41,570 bases of DNA from Glycomyces paridis. Lineage in GTDB: Bacteria; Actinomycetota; Actinomycetes; Mycobacteriales; Micromonosporaceae. The stretch spans positions 1-41,570 of the forward strand of contig NZ_STGX01000027.1 of assembly GCF_004912155.1 (NCBI RefSeq). Reading direction: 5' to 3'. Below, one piece after another: positions 7,609 through 15,884 of this stretch; the first letter of the stretch is position 1; each line of letters opens with the position of its first letter. Under the pieces are notes generated by a model, which was given only the letters and a program-made list of their open reading frames with translations, was not told the origin of the DNA and did not search any database. The translations under genes were made by a program, and so were the position numbers.

Positions 7609-9258
7609 ATGCCCTTCTCAACTGCGGCGGAATCGGCGTACGACACCTTCTCCCGCGGCGTCGACCTCCTCGGGCGGGGCGACCTCGTCCGCGCCTCGGA
7701 CTGCTTCGAGCACGTCACCGAGTACGACCCCGCCGCGGCGGACGCCTGGCTCGGCATCCACGCCTGCGGCAACGAGCGCGACCTCGCGGTCCGCAAGATG
7801 CTCGAACACCGCGACGCCGTCGGCCGGCACCGCAACTACACCGGCCTGAAGCTCGAATCCTCTTACGCCATCGGCAAGTTCGTCGAACTCAAACTCAGCG
7901 ACGCCTTCGACGCCTGGCTCGCCTACATCGCGGGCCTTCTCGACGCCGAGGAGTTCGACCGCGCCGCCGACGCCCTCGACGCGGCCAAGGGCGAGGACGA
8001 CAGGATCGACTTCCTGCGCGCCCGTTGGGCATTCGACCGCGGCGACTGGCAGGGCGTGCTCAACACCGCCCCCGGCGTCGACCTCGCGGTGCTCCGCGAC
8101 GAGGCCCAGTTCTACCTCGCCGCGTCCCTGGTCGAACTCGGGACGTTCTACGAGGCGCTCGACGTGACCGAGTTCCTGCCGTCCGCGATCCGCGAACCCG
8201 ACTACGAGGCCCACGTGGCGTTCGTCCAGGGCGCCGCGCTCGCCGGGATCGGCAGGAAGGAGGAGGCCGCGCGGTCCTTCCAGCGCGCCTACCGCCTCGC
8301 CCCCGGCAACGAGCGGTTCGCCGAGAAGGCCAGGTCCGAGGACGCGCCCTCGGAGCGCAAGCCGCTCTTCGGCGGCGACGAGCCGAAGGACACGGACCGC
8401 TCGGCGATGCTCGACGACGCCGCCCGGCAGCTCGACGCCATGATCGGGCTCGGGCCGGTCAAGGAGCAGGTCAACACCCTCAAGGCCCAGTACCGGATGG
8501 CGGCGCTCAAGGAGGCGCGCGGCCTGCCGTCCGAGACCCGCCCGCACCACTTCGTGTTCACCGGGCCGCCCGGCACCGGCAAGACCACGGTGGCGCGCAT
8601 CATGGGCGGGATGCTCGCGGGCCTGGGCCTGCTGGAGCACGGGCGGGTCGTGGAGGCCCAGCGCGGCGATCTCGTGGGCGGCTACCTGGGGCACACCGCG
8701 ATCAAGACCCGCAAGAAGATCGACGAGGCGACCGGCGGCGTCCTGTTCATCGACGAGGCGTACTCCCTCGCGAACCAGGGCTACACCGGCGGCGGCGACG
8801 CGTTCGGCGACGAGGCGTTGCAGGAGATCCTCACGGCCGCAGAGAACCGCCGCGACGAACTCGTCATCGTCCTCGCCGGCTACACCGACGAGATCCGCGA
8901 ACTCCTCGCCACCAACCCCGGCCTGCGCTCGCGTTTCTCCACTGTGGTCGACTTTCCGTCCTATTCGGACGACGAGCTGGCCGCGATCGCCACCGCGATC
9001 CTCACCGCCGCGGGCGAGCGCCTCTCCGGCGAGGCCGAGCGCTCCCTCCGCTTCAGTTTCGGCATGGCGGTCCGGTCGGGTGACATCGACGCCCTCGGCA
9101 ACGGCCGCTTCGCCCGCGACCTCTGCGCGAAGGCCACCGCCCAGCGCGACCTGCGCCTGCTCAGCGAGTACGGCGACACCGGGACGCCCACGGTCGCCGA
9201 GATGACCACCGTCGAGGCGGCGGACGTCGCGAGCGCCTACGGCAAGCTCACCGCCTGA
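7609..9258 (+). CDS. EccA-like AAA+ ATPase with N-terminal TPR domain
   Basis: The protein has 549 aa. Residues 1-240 are TPR-like helical hairpins (for example CFEHVTEYDPAAADAW and AARSFQRAYRLAPGNERF). An acidic linker follows, then a CbbX/SpoVK-class AAA+ module. It carries Walker A GPPGTGKTT (about 319-327), the pore-type segment GDLVGGYLGHTA, Walker B VLFIDEAYSL (about 377-386) and the arginine-finger region NPGLRSRF. This architecture and length match EccA, the cytosolic ATPase of type VII secretion. The ATG at 7609 follows CGGAG. No EccB-E, MycP, PE/PPE or WXG100 genes lie within the window, so it is either an orphan EccA or a related chaperone ATPase acting elsewhere. Confidence 0.85.
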   Translation: MPFSTAAESAYDTFSRGVDLLGRGDLVRASDCFEHVTEYDPAAADAWLGIHACGNERDLAVRKMLEHRDAVGRHRNYTGLKLESSYAIGKFVELKLSDAFDAWLAYIAGLLDAEEFDRAADALDAAKGEDDRIDFLRARWAFDRGDWQGVLNTAPGVDLAVLRDEAQFYLAASLVELGTFYEALDVTEFLPSAIREPDYEAHVAFVQGAALAGIGRKEEAARSFQRAYRLAPGNERFAEKARSEDAPSERKPLFGGDEPKDTDRSAMLDDAARQLDAMIGLGPVKEQVNTLKAQYRMAALKEARGLPSETRPHHFVFTGPPGTGKTTVARIMGGMLAGLGLLEHGRVVEAQRGDLVGGYLGHTAIKTRKKIDEATGGVLFIDEAYSLANQGYTGGGDAFGDEALQEILTAAENRRDELVIVLAGYTDEIRELLATNPGLRSRFSTVVDFPSYSDDELAAIATAILTAAGERLSGEAERSLRFSFGMAVRSGDIDALGNGRFARDLCAKATAQRDLRLLSEYGDTGTPTVAEMTTVEAADVASAYGKLTA

Positions 9259-9293
9259 CCGCGAACTCCCACCGCATGGCCCTGATCACCACC

Positions 9294-9328
9294 GGGAATT
9301 TCCCCTCAAACCGGGCAGTTGTTAACTG
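9294..9328 (+). promoter_or_regulatory. Two small dyads and -10 box ahead of the oxidoreductase
   Basis: GGGAA-T-TTCCC (9294-9304) and CAGTT-GTT-AACTG (9316-9328) are perfect inverted repeats in the 72-base gap before the gene. The second overlaps a TTAACT -10-like box. They are candidate operator sites and nothing more can be said from the sequence. Confidence 0.35.
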
Positions 9329-9330
9329 TC

Positions 9331-10026
9331 ATGAGCACAATCGGATTGATCGGAAGCGGCAACATCGGCGGCGCCATCGCGCGCCTGGCAGTGGCCGCGG
9401 GATATGACGTGGTCCTCAGCAACCGCCGCGGGCCCGACTCGCTCGCCGAGCTGGTCGCGGACCTGGGCCCGAAGGCCCGCGCGGCGACGCCCGCCGAGGC
9501 CGCCGCCGCGGGCGACCTCGTGGTCGTGACCGTGCCGCTGCACGCCTACCGGACCGTCCCGGTCGAGGAGCTGCGCGGCAAGGTCGTCATCGACACCGAC
9601 AACTACTACCCGCAGCGCGACGAGCAGATCCCCGAACTCGACTCCGAGGCCACCACCGTCAGCGAACTGCTCCAGGCGCACCTGCCGGAGTCCCACGTCG
9701 TCAAGGCCTTCAACAACATCTACTCCGAGCACATCCCCGCCCTCGCGCGCCCCACCGGCGACCCCGAGCGCTCGGCTCTCGCGATCACCGGCGACGACGA
9801 CACCGCCAAGAAGACCGTCACCGCCTTCCTCGACGCCATCGGCTACGACGCCCACGACGCCGGCCCCCTCGCCGAGGGCTGGCGCTTCCAACGCGACACC
9901 CCCGCCTACTCCGTCTACTTCGCCAAGAAGCCCACCGGCTTCACCGACCGCGGCGCGGGCCGCCAGGTCACCGCGTCCCTCCTCAAGGAGCACCTGGACG
10001 CCGCGAAGCGCTACCGCGACATGTAG
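9331..10026 (+). CDS. NADP/F420-dependent oxidoreductase (COG2085 family)
   Basis: A 231-aa Rossmann-fold protein. GLIGSGNIGGAIARLA at residues 5-20 is the dinucleotide-binding loop, and SNRRGP supplies the NADP 2'-phosphate pocket typical of F420H2:NADP oxidoreductase relatives. The segments VVTVPLHAY, VIDTDNYYPQRD and VVKAFNNIYSEHI are family-conserved. I chose the ATG at 9331 because the GSGNIGG loop then sits at the usual distance. A TTG at 9319 adds only four residues. There is no ribosome site, and TTAACT at 9322-9327 could be a -10 for a near-leaderless message. It could instead reduce other substrates, since many COG2085 proteins lack F420. Confidence 0.85.
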   Translation: MSTIGLIGSGNIGGAIARLAVAAGYDVVLSNRRGPDSLAELVADLGPKARAATPAEAAAAGDLVVVTVPLHAYRTVPVEELRGKVVIDTDNYYPQRDEQIPELDSEATTVSELLQAHLPESHVVKAFNNIYSEHIPALARPTGDPERSALAITGDDDTAKKTVTAFLDAIGYDAHDAGPLAEGWRFQRDTPAYSVYFAKKPTGFTDRGAGRQVTASLLKEHLDAAKRYRDM

Positions 10027-10043
10027 CCGAATCGAACCCGACG

Positions 10044-10070
10044 GGGGCCGGCGCTGCGCGCCGGCCCCTT
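10044..10070. terminator. Bidirectional hairpin terminator
   Basis: A perfect 11-bp stem, GGGGCCGGCGC pairing with GCGCCGGCCCC, has a TGC loop and is followed by TTCGT. It lies between two convergent genes, and stem and position fit a shared terminator. The same core stem recurs at 21141-21168. Confidence 0.8.
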
Positions 10071-10072
10071 CG

Positions 10073-10990
10073 TCATGTCGCTTCGAATCGCCACTCGAAA
10101 CCGACGACGGCGCGTTCTGCGGCGTCCAGTCGGTGGTAGGCCGCGTTGTCGTCGTCGAGCGTCACCGGGCGGCGGTACAGCGCCTGGTCGTGCGGTGGCT
10201 CATAGTCTCGCCACTCGGTCCAGAAGACCTCGGCGGGGATCCGTTCGGGATGGAACTCGACTCTGATCGAGAGGTTCTCGACCCGATCGAGGACGACCCG
10301 TCGAAAGCACGGGTCGACGTCGCCGCCGTACTTGAACCTCGTGACGAACTCGACTGAATGCACCTGTCCCGCATCGAGTGTGCGGGGCAGTTCGACGTCC
10401 ACCGCCCATATGGTGCCGCTCTGGTGGTAGGTCGGTCCCGGCCGTCCGCCGTGGATCCGCTCGACTTCGAGTTCGTTCGTATCGAAGCTGTACCTGATGG
10501 ACGCGAGTCCGTCCTTCAGCGACATGACCTCCTTGTACGTCCGGTGATGCTCGGGCAGCCCGTCGGCGCCGAGGTGGTGGAGCTCATGGAGTACCACCGT
10601 CGAGTAGTCGCGGCGAGCGGCGGTCAGGGGCAGTCGGCCGAGCACCACGTTCGGCAGGTCCCTCCCGGTGAACAGCCGCCGTAGCTTGTCGGCGTGGGGC
10701 GGGCTCATCCCGAACGCCGCTATGAAGAGCTCCAGGGTCTTGGCGGTGAACATGGGACGGTTCGCGTTGAGGACCCGGGAGACGCGCTGCGTGAGTCCAA
10801 AGGTGACCTCGGGCCCCTCGGTCGCCTCGATGTGGGCGGCGATCACCCGGGCCACGGCTCCCTGATGGACTTCGCGTTGGCGTTGCTGCTCGAACTGCCG
10901 CCATCGTTCGCAGTAGGGCTCGGAACGCAGCAGCTCGCGCAGGTACTGACTTGTCTGCCGGCAGTAAAGCTCTTGAGAGAGGTCGGGCAC
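10073..10990 (-). CDS. HTH-domain regulator with conserved C-terminal sensor-like domain
   Basis: The protein has 305 aa. Residues about 50-95 (FGLTQRVSRVLNANRPMFTAKTLELFIAAFG) read as a XRE-type helix-turn-helix. The rest (DYSTVVLHELHHLGADGLPEHHRT, IRYSFDTNELEVERIHGG, TIWAVDVELPRTL, VGFEWRF) is a beta-rich domain that I associate with a conserved actinobacterial family of unknown ligand. I chose the GTG at 10990 because its message carries GGAGAT eight bases upstream. The open frame extends further but without such support. It is divergent from the TIR operon with a 286-base shared regulatory region, so it may control that operon. That link is inference. Confidence 0.75.
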   Translation of the reverse strand: MPDLSQELYCRQTSQYLRELLRSEPYCERWRQFEQQRQREVHQGAVARVIAAHIEATEGPEVTFGLTQRVSRVLNANRPMFTAKTLELFIAAFGMSPPHADKLRRLFTGRDLPNVVLGRLPLTAARRDYSTVVLHELHHLGADGLPEHHRTYKEVMSLKDGLASIRYSFDTNELEVERIHGGRPGPTYHQSGTIWAVDVELPRTLDAGQVHSVEFVTRFKYGGDVDPCFRRVVLDRVENLSIRVEFHPERIPAEVFWTEWRDYEPPHDQALYRRPVTLDDDNAAYHRLDAAERAVVGFEWRFEAT

Positions 10991-11276
10991 GCAACATCTC
11001 CAGGGGTTGAGAATTAAGTGAGAGACACCCTCGATACGGTCCGACCGAGCCTCACACCGAGGCGCTGAGGAGGTCAAGCCCATGCGCCGCAAACGTCTAG
11101 GCGGGGTTTGTCGGGCGCTTTTCAGCGGCGACTCCCGGACCACCCGTCACTCCCGTGACCGAGCGCATGGAAGCATCGCGCGGCAGGTGATCCACGAGGT
11201 TCGACGGCCCACGGAGGCCGTTCGAACCTGAAGGATTCCTTCTCATTGATTCGACTCCAGTCGCAGGTTGGGAACC
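10991..11276. promoter_or_regulatory. Divergent control region of the HTH gene and the TIR operon
   Basis: No gene is seen in these 286 bases. The right part holds a long near-perfect dyad (arms 11197-11209 and 11216-11229, one-base bulge, six-base loop) followed directly by the 13-bp palindrome GAAGGA-T-TCCTTC (11230-11242). Both lie within 80 bases of the TIR start, where an operator or an attenuator would be expected. No clear -35/-10 pair was identified. Confidence 0.5.
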
Positions 11277-11876
11277 GTGTCTGAAATCTTCTTGAGTTAC
11301 AGGACCGACGACTCCTACCATTCCGCGCCCTTGATCTGGGAGCGGATGTCCACGCATTTCGGGGAGCGCAAGATCTTTCTCGACACCGCCTCGACCCGCG
11401 CCGGGGACGACTTCGAGAAGAAGGTGTGGCCCGCCCTTCTCGGCGCGAAGGTCATGCTCGTCGTCATCGGGCCCGATTGGCTCTCCGGCGGCGCCGACCT
11501 CCCCCGCAGGCGCATCGACGACCCCGAAGACTACGTGCGCCGAGAGGTTCGCACCGCGCTCCAGACCGCCGGACTCAACATCGTGCCGATCATGATCAAG
11601 AACGCCAAGCTCAAGAAACTCGATCTGCCCGAAGACATCCGAGCGCTCCGCGACAAGATGGACCTTCCCTTTCACCACCGGTACTTCAAGACCGATCTCG
11701 CCGCGATCGTCTCCCGCGTCGAGGAATGGGTTGAGCCCTTGCATCGACGGGTCGGACCGGCGCCGGCGGCGCGATCGCAGATCGTCATCGGCCGGGACTT
11801 CGAGAGGACGATCATCGCGAACGGGCCCGTCGGCACCGATGTGAACCGCGGCGAGAGGGACGGCGACGATGACTGA
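11277..11876 (+). CDS. TIR-domain protein (putative NADase effector)
   Basis: A 199-aa protein whose residues 1-150 form a bacterial TIR domain: EIFLSYRTDDSY (strand A and box 1), KIFLDTASTRAGDDF (BB loop), MLVVIGPDWL, then DPEDYVRREV, where Glu90 occupies the catalytic position of NAD-cleaving TIRs, and NIVPIMIKNAKL. The C-terminus (168-187, SQIVIGRDFERTIIANGPVG) carries a motif that is repeated in the next protein. I chose the GTG at 11277 because it gives the usual M-x-x-IFLSYR start. TTG at 11268 adds three residues and neither has a strong ribosome site. The stop overlaps the next start by eight bases. The role in NAD depletion is known for the family and inferred here. Confidence 0.85.
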   Translation: MSEIFLSYRTDDSYHSAPLIWERMSTHFGERKIFLDTASTRAGDDFEKKVWPALLGAKVMLVVIGPDWLSGGADLPRRRIDDPEDYVRREVRTALQTAGLNIVPIMIKNAKLKKLDLPEDIRALRDKMDLPFHHRYFKTDLAAIVSRVEEWVEPLHRRVGPAPAARSQIVIGRDFERTIIANGPVGTDVNRGERDGDDD

Positions 11877-14046
11877 CCGCACCGACGACGACCCGATCGA
11901 GCAAGGCGACGTGCCCGAACCCGGCGGGAAGCGACCGGGGAACCACGCCGAGAACGAGAGTGAACCCGAAGGGACGCAGGCTGATCCGACCGAGGACGAG
12001 CGCGACCTGGAACCGCTCAAGGAATTCATCCTCGAAGAGGTCGGCCGGCGACTCTCCGCGAGCGCGGGAGGCTCGCTCCAGGTCATCCTCGGACGGGACT
12101 TCCTCAACAGCACCATCGGGAACGGCGCGGTCACCTCGGGCGCGGGTGCGCAGAGCATCGCCTTGGGCTTCGAGATCCCCGGCGCCCGAATCGAGGCGGT
12201 CAAGCACACCTACCTGCCGCCGGTCTGCTACTTCGACCTCCAATCGCGACTCGACGAACACCGACTGCTGATCCTGCGCGCGCGCCGAGGATGGGGCGGC
12301 ACCGTCACCGCCGTACGCCTCCTCTGCGACGACCACGAGCGGATCCAGCAGATCAGCGAGGTCGACGGACGGCTGTCGGCACTGCGTCTGGACGAACTCG
12401 AACGCGGCAGCGGTCTGATCGTCGAGAACCTAGGCCCCGAACAGCTCCGTGAACTCGCATCGGGCCAGGCCGAGCGGCTGTCCGCCAAGCTCAAGCAGCT
12501 CGAAGCGCGGGCCGTGGTCGTCGTCGACGAGTCGAGCCTGAGGCCCGACCACCGGATGGAGCGCTTCGTCGCCGACCTCGCCGCGCACCCGGACCCGCGC
12601 CGACTCGTCGAGAGCCACCTCGCCGAACGCCTCGGCTCTGAGGAATCGGCGCGGGAGCTCCTCTCCGCCGACACCCTGGCCGCCTGGTTCGCGGCCGCCC
12701 CGGTCGGCGACGGCTTCGACGCGCACCTCCTGGTGGGCCTCGCCCACGACCTGGCGGAAGGGGTCCAGGCCGGCGGAGGCGTCGAGGAGGCACTGGAGCG
12801 CTTCGCGGAACGCTCGGAAAGCGACACCGACAACTGGTTCGACGGGATCGCCAACCACGGGACACCGTCCGTGACCGCACTCGCCCTCACCGTCGCCGTG
12901 CTCGAAGGGCTCCCGTACGGCACCGTCAGCCGGGTCGCGGGCGCTCTGGAGCGGATCCTCGCCGGCGACCTCCCCGCGGAGGGCCGCGAACGGAACGAGC
13001 CCAGGCGGGTTCGCCGCACCCAGGTGCTGAAGACCGTTCGGGCGAAGCTCACGACCGAGCGCAGGAACGGCCGCCTCCAGAACGAGGACGAGGTCATATC
13101 GTTCCAGGACGACCGCTACCGACGGCACGTCCTCGACCTCGTCTACGAGTACGGGTTCGAGAACGAGATCCTCCCGTGGCTGCGCGAACTCACCGTGGAC
13201 CGCGAAGTCGCCGTCGCGGTGTGCGCCGCCGAAGTCGTCGGCCACCTCGGGAAGTTTGACTTCCGCAGGATCCAGACCGAGTTCATCGGGCCCTGGGCCC
13301 GCAGCCCTCGCCCGTACGACCGCGAACTGGCGGTGATCGCGCTGGCGGTGCTCGCCAGAGAGGCCAGAACCCTCCACGCCGTGACGCGGCTCGTCGGGGA
13401 CTGGTCGCGCAAGAAGCTCGGTCCGCTGCGCAGGACCGCCGCGCGCGCACTGGGCGCCGGCATCGGACCGCTCATGCCCGCGGGCCCCGACGACCTGCTC
13501 GACAGGCTCGCCGAAGGCGCCGATCGTCCTCTCGCCAAGGCGATCGGCTCCAGCATCGCCGAACTGTTCGCGCTGGCCGACACGCGGCGCCGCATCGTCC
13601 TGCTCGACATGCTGTGCGAGTGGTCCGAGGAGTCGACGGCCTGGAACGGGTTCGCCGGGATCGCGGGGTTCGTCGAGTGCGGCCGGATCCGTCTGACCCT
13701 CTCGTTCAACGGCGAGCGGGTCAGATGGCCGCTGCTGCTGGTGCTCTCGAGCTTCGACGGCACCTTCGACAGGGAGCAGGCGGGCGGATGGGACCAGGAG
13801 GCCACCGGCCGCATCAGGGACCTGACCGCCGCGCTCATCGCGAGCGCGGCCGCGGACTCGGCGCTGCTGCCGGAGTTCGAGCGGATGCTCAAGGGCTGGG
13901 CGTCCGACGCGGAGCAGCACCCCATGCTCGCGCGCGAGATCGACGAGCTGCTCGCCGAAGCCGCCGAGTCCCCGGGCGGGGGCAGGAACGTCGAGTACTA
14001 CCGGCGGAACCTTCTGGACGGGCTGCAGATCGACGCCGAGTCCTGA
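11869..14046 (+). CDS. Large STAND/HEAT-like protein with degenerate P-loop
   Basis: The protein has 725 aa. Residues 1-50 are acidic and disordered. Residues 70-89 (LQVILGRDFLNSTIGNGAVT) match the C-terminal motif of the TIR protein, with 9 of 18 positions identical. RLLILRARRGWGGTVTAVRLL (132-152) looks like a Walker A segment in which the first Gly is Ala and the Lys is Gly. AVVVVDES (215-222) resembles Walker B. Helical repeats suggestive of HEAT motifs run from about 430 to 585 (for example REVAVAVCAAEVVGHLG and LRRTAARALGA). I infer a sensor or scaffold related to STAND-type NTPases that may not hydrolyse ATP. It overlaps the TIR gene by eight bases. No named family is recognised. Confidence 0.7.
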   Translation: MTDRTDDDPIEQGDVPEPGGKRPGNHAENESEPEGTQADPTEDERDLEPLKEFILEEVGRRLSASAGGSLQVILGRDFLNSTIGNGAVTSGAGAQSIALGFEIPGARIEAVKHTYLPPVCYFDLQSRLDEHRLLILRARRGWGGTVTAVRLLCDDHERIQQISEVDGRLSALRLDELERGSGLIVENLGPEQLRELASGQAERLSAKLKQLEARAVVVVDESSLRPDHRMERFVADLAAHPDPRRLVESHLAERLGSEESARELLSADTLAAWFAAAPVGDGFDAHLLVGLAHDLAEGVQAGGGVEEALERFAERSESDTDNWFDGIANHGTPSVTALALTVAVLEGLPYGTVSRVAGALERILAGDLPAEGRERNEPRRVRRTQVLKTVRAKLTTERRNGRLQNEDEVISFQDDRYRRHVLDLVYEYGFENEILPWLRELTVDREVAVAVCAAEVVGHLGKFDFRRIQTEFIGPWARSPRPYDRELAVIALAVLAREARTLHAVTRLVGDWSRKKLGPLRRTAARALGAGIGPLMPAGPDDLLDRLAEGADRPLAKAIGSSIAELFALADTRRRIVLLDMLCEWSEESTAWNGFAGIAGFVECGRIRLTLSFNGERVRWPLLLVLSSFDGTFDREQAGGWDQEATGRIRDLTAALIASAAADSALLPEFERMLKGWASDAEQHPMLAREIDELLAEAAESPGGGRNVEYYRRNLLDGLQIDAES

Positions 14047-14076
14047 CCGATGTCACCGATGCGAAAGCAGGTAACG

Positions 14077-14967
14077 ATGTCCAATCCGATTCAGCGGGGC
14101 GAGGACCTCCCCCGGCGGCTGTTCCAGCGGAGCCCGCAGCCCAAGGACAACACCCGGATCGTCTACCAGGTCCGCGGCGGGAGCCTCACGTCGCCCGACC
14201 ACGCCCTGTCGACCGGGCAGTGGTGGAGGAACCGCCCGGAGGCGTACTGGTACGTGCACCTCGGCGGCAATCGCGAATCGTTCTCGTGCGGGCTTCGGTC
14301 CGAGGAGCCGTCGCTGCGGTTTCGGGCGACCGTCCGCTACTCCTGGGCCGTGACGGATCCGGTGGCGGCGGTCGGCGAGAACATGAACGACATCGCCGCC
14401 GAATGCCGTGACTTCCTGACCGAGCTCATGGAGTCCGCCACCGAGCTCCACTCGCCGGAGGCGCCGGACAGGGCCGAGCGTGATCTGCGTTGGAAGGTGC
14501 AGGACGGCCTGCGGATGGTGCGGAGGTGCGTCGAGATCTCCGGAGTGTCGGTCAGCCTCGACCACCCTGCCGAGATCGACGCTGAGATGAAGCGGATGGC
14601 CACGGGATCGGTCCGCATCAGGGCTGCGAACGTGGAACTGGAGTATTGGGAGGAGGTGCTCAAGTCCAAGGACAGGGCACGCATCCTCGCGGCTCTCGCC
14701 ACGGCGGAGCCCCAGGTCGCCCAGGTGCTCGAGCGGGCCTGGGCGAAGGACGACGAGAAGGCCCAGCGGGAACTCGACAACCTCCTCCAGATGATGCGCG
14801 AAGGGCTCGGGGGCCGCGGCGACCAGCAGGCGGTGTTCGACCTGTACCTGGAGCACCAGCGGACCATGTTGGGCCCCGCGGTCGAGAAGCCTGAGCCCGG
14901 CGAGCGGCGCAGGATCACCCGGGGCAGGACGCTTCGTGAACTGCCGCAGGGCGACGGAGAGGGGTGA
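14077..14967 (+). CDS. SPFH/band-7-like protein (tentative)
   Basis: A 296-aa protein. LRFRATVRYSWAVTDPVAAVGENMNDIAAECRDFLTELM (residues about 85-123) has the pattern of an SPFH (band 7) core strand-helix unit. It is followed by long charged helices (about 190-275: LEYWEEVLKSKDRARILAALATAEPQ and onwards) typical of the coiled-coil half of such proteins. There is no N-terminal membrane helix. The ATG at 14077 is preceded by AAGCAGG five bases away, and an in-frame ATG at 14050 adds nine residues. It is third in the TIR operon, three bases before the membrane gene. SPFH proteins scaffold membrane microdomains, so it may tether the system to the membrane. The family call is by eye. Confidence 0.55.
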   Translation: MSNPIQRGEDLPRRLFQRSPQPKDNTRIVYQVRGGSLTSPDHALSTGQWWRNRPEAYWYVHLGGNRESFSCGLRSEEPSLRFRATVRYSWAVTDPVAAVGENMNDIAAECRDFLTELMESATELHSPEAPDRAERDLRWKVQDGLRMVRRCVEISGVSVSLDHPAEIDAEMKRMATGSVRIRAANVELEYWEEVLKSKDRARILAALATAEPQVAQVLERAWAKDDEKAQRELDNLLQMMREGLGGRGDQQAVFDLYLEHQRTMLGPAVEKPEPGERRRITRGRTLRELPQGDGEG

Positions 14968-14969
14968 AC

Positions 14970-15569
14970 ATGTCGTTCCTGAACCCGCTGAACTGGGTCC
15001 GGACGGTCGTCGAGTGGATCCGCTTGGACGCGTTCATCGGATGGGTCCACGAGACCGCAGTCTCCAGCACGTGGCTGCCGGCGGCGGCCCTGCTGTGGCT
15101 GCCGATCGCCTGGCTTCTCGTCTTCGCGACGGCCCGATTCCTCGTCCGCCGCGTCGTTCCGAAGTCGGGGCCGGTCGTGTACGGCGTCGGGATGGGGGTG
15201 GTCGGCCTGATAGGGATGGCCGCCCTGGCCCTCGACGCCCTCCTCGCGACCTGCCTGGTCAAGCTCGGGCGGCGGCCCTGGTACGGGCTGGGCGACCGGG
15301 CCGCCGACGCCGGCGTCGGCTGCGACGCCGGGCTCAGGAGGTTCACCGCCGAGAAGCTCCCGGCGGCCAAGGGCGCGAAGTGGCGGGCCCCGGCGGTGGT
15401 GACGCTCCTGCTCCTCATCGGATGGTGGGGCGGCGACGGTTGCGGCTCCGGTGCCGGCACCGCATGCGCAGGCAGCGGGCAGGTCTGGTGGAACGACACC
15501 TCCACGCTGGTCGCCGACGACTGGGTGCCCGCGGTCACGGAGTTCTTCGCCGAGGCGGGGAGCGCGTGA
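14970..15569 (+). CDS. Small membrane protein of the TIR operon
   Basis: A 199-aa protein with hydrophobic segments at about residues 33-53 (STWLPAAALLWLPIAWLLVFATA), 68-92 (VVYGVGMGVVGLIGMAALALDALLA) and 133-148 (VVTLLLLIGWW). The C-terminal stretch after the third helix is acidic, contains Cys-Gly pairs (DGCGSGAGTACAGSG) and would lie outside if the N-terminus is inside. The ATG at 14970 follows GGAGAGG with six-base spacing and lies three bases after the preceding stop. No family recognised. As the last gene of the operon it could be the membrane-acting component or an anchor for the SPFH-like partner. Confidence 0.7.
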   Translation: MSFLNPLNWVRTVVEWIRLDAFIGWVHETAVSSTWLPAAALLWLPIAWLLVFATARFLVRRVVPKSGPVVYGVGMGVVGLIGMAALALDALLATCLVKLGRRPWYGLGDRAADAGVGCDAGLRRFTAEKLPAAKGAKWRAPAVVTLLLLIGWWGGDGCGSGAGTACAGSGQVWWNDTSTLVADDWVPAVTEFFAEAGSA

Positions 15570-15884
15570 GCCGGGACCGCCCGGCTCCTCGGCGCGATCC
15601 GGTGCGAGCGATGCCGCGCCGGTGGCGAACCACGGACCGCTATATGGATGCATGTCGAACAATGGGTCTCCTTTAGGGGGAGGGACCCGCTCGGCAAACG
15701 GGCAACAAAGCGTTGTGGTTTCGTTACGTTGCAAGGTCATGTGGCGTGATGGGCGCCACATGCGTGCCAAATTCGGACCCGTCCCTTGTGTGGATCAGAA
15801 GACGGCTCCACCACCGGCACCGCCACCGAATTCGCCGAAACCTCCAACTGCTGACCGCGGCCCGCCTCCGTCCTGGACGCGGCC
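15570..15884. other. Intergenic region after the TIR operon
   Basis: No gene is supported in these 315 bases. They are less GC-rich than their surroundings. A perfect 9-bp stem, CATGTGGCG with CGCCACATG (15738-15746 and 15754-15762, seven-base loop), is present. So is a weaker hairpin starting GGGTC near 15665-15690. Either could end the TIR operon, but neither is followed by a T-run. Confidence 0.45.

Noticed and set aside
7609..9258. Type VII secretion locus
   Set aside because: No EccB, EccC, EccD, MycP, WXG100 or PE/PPE gene lies near the EccA-like ATPase.
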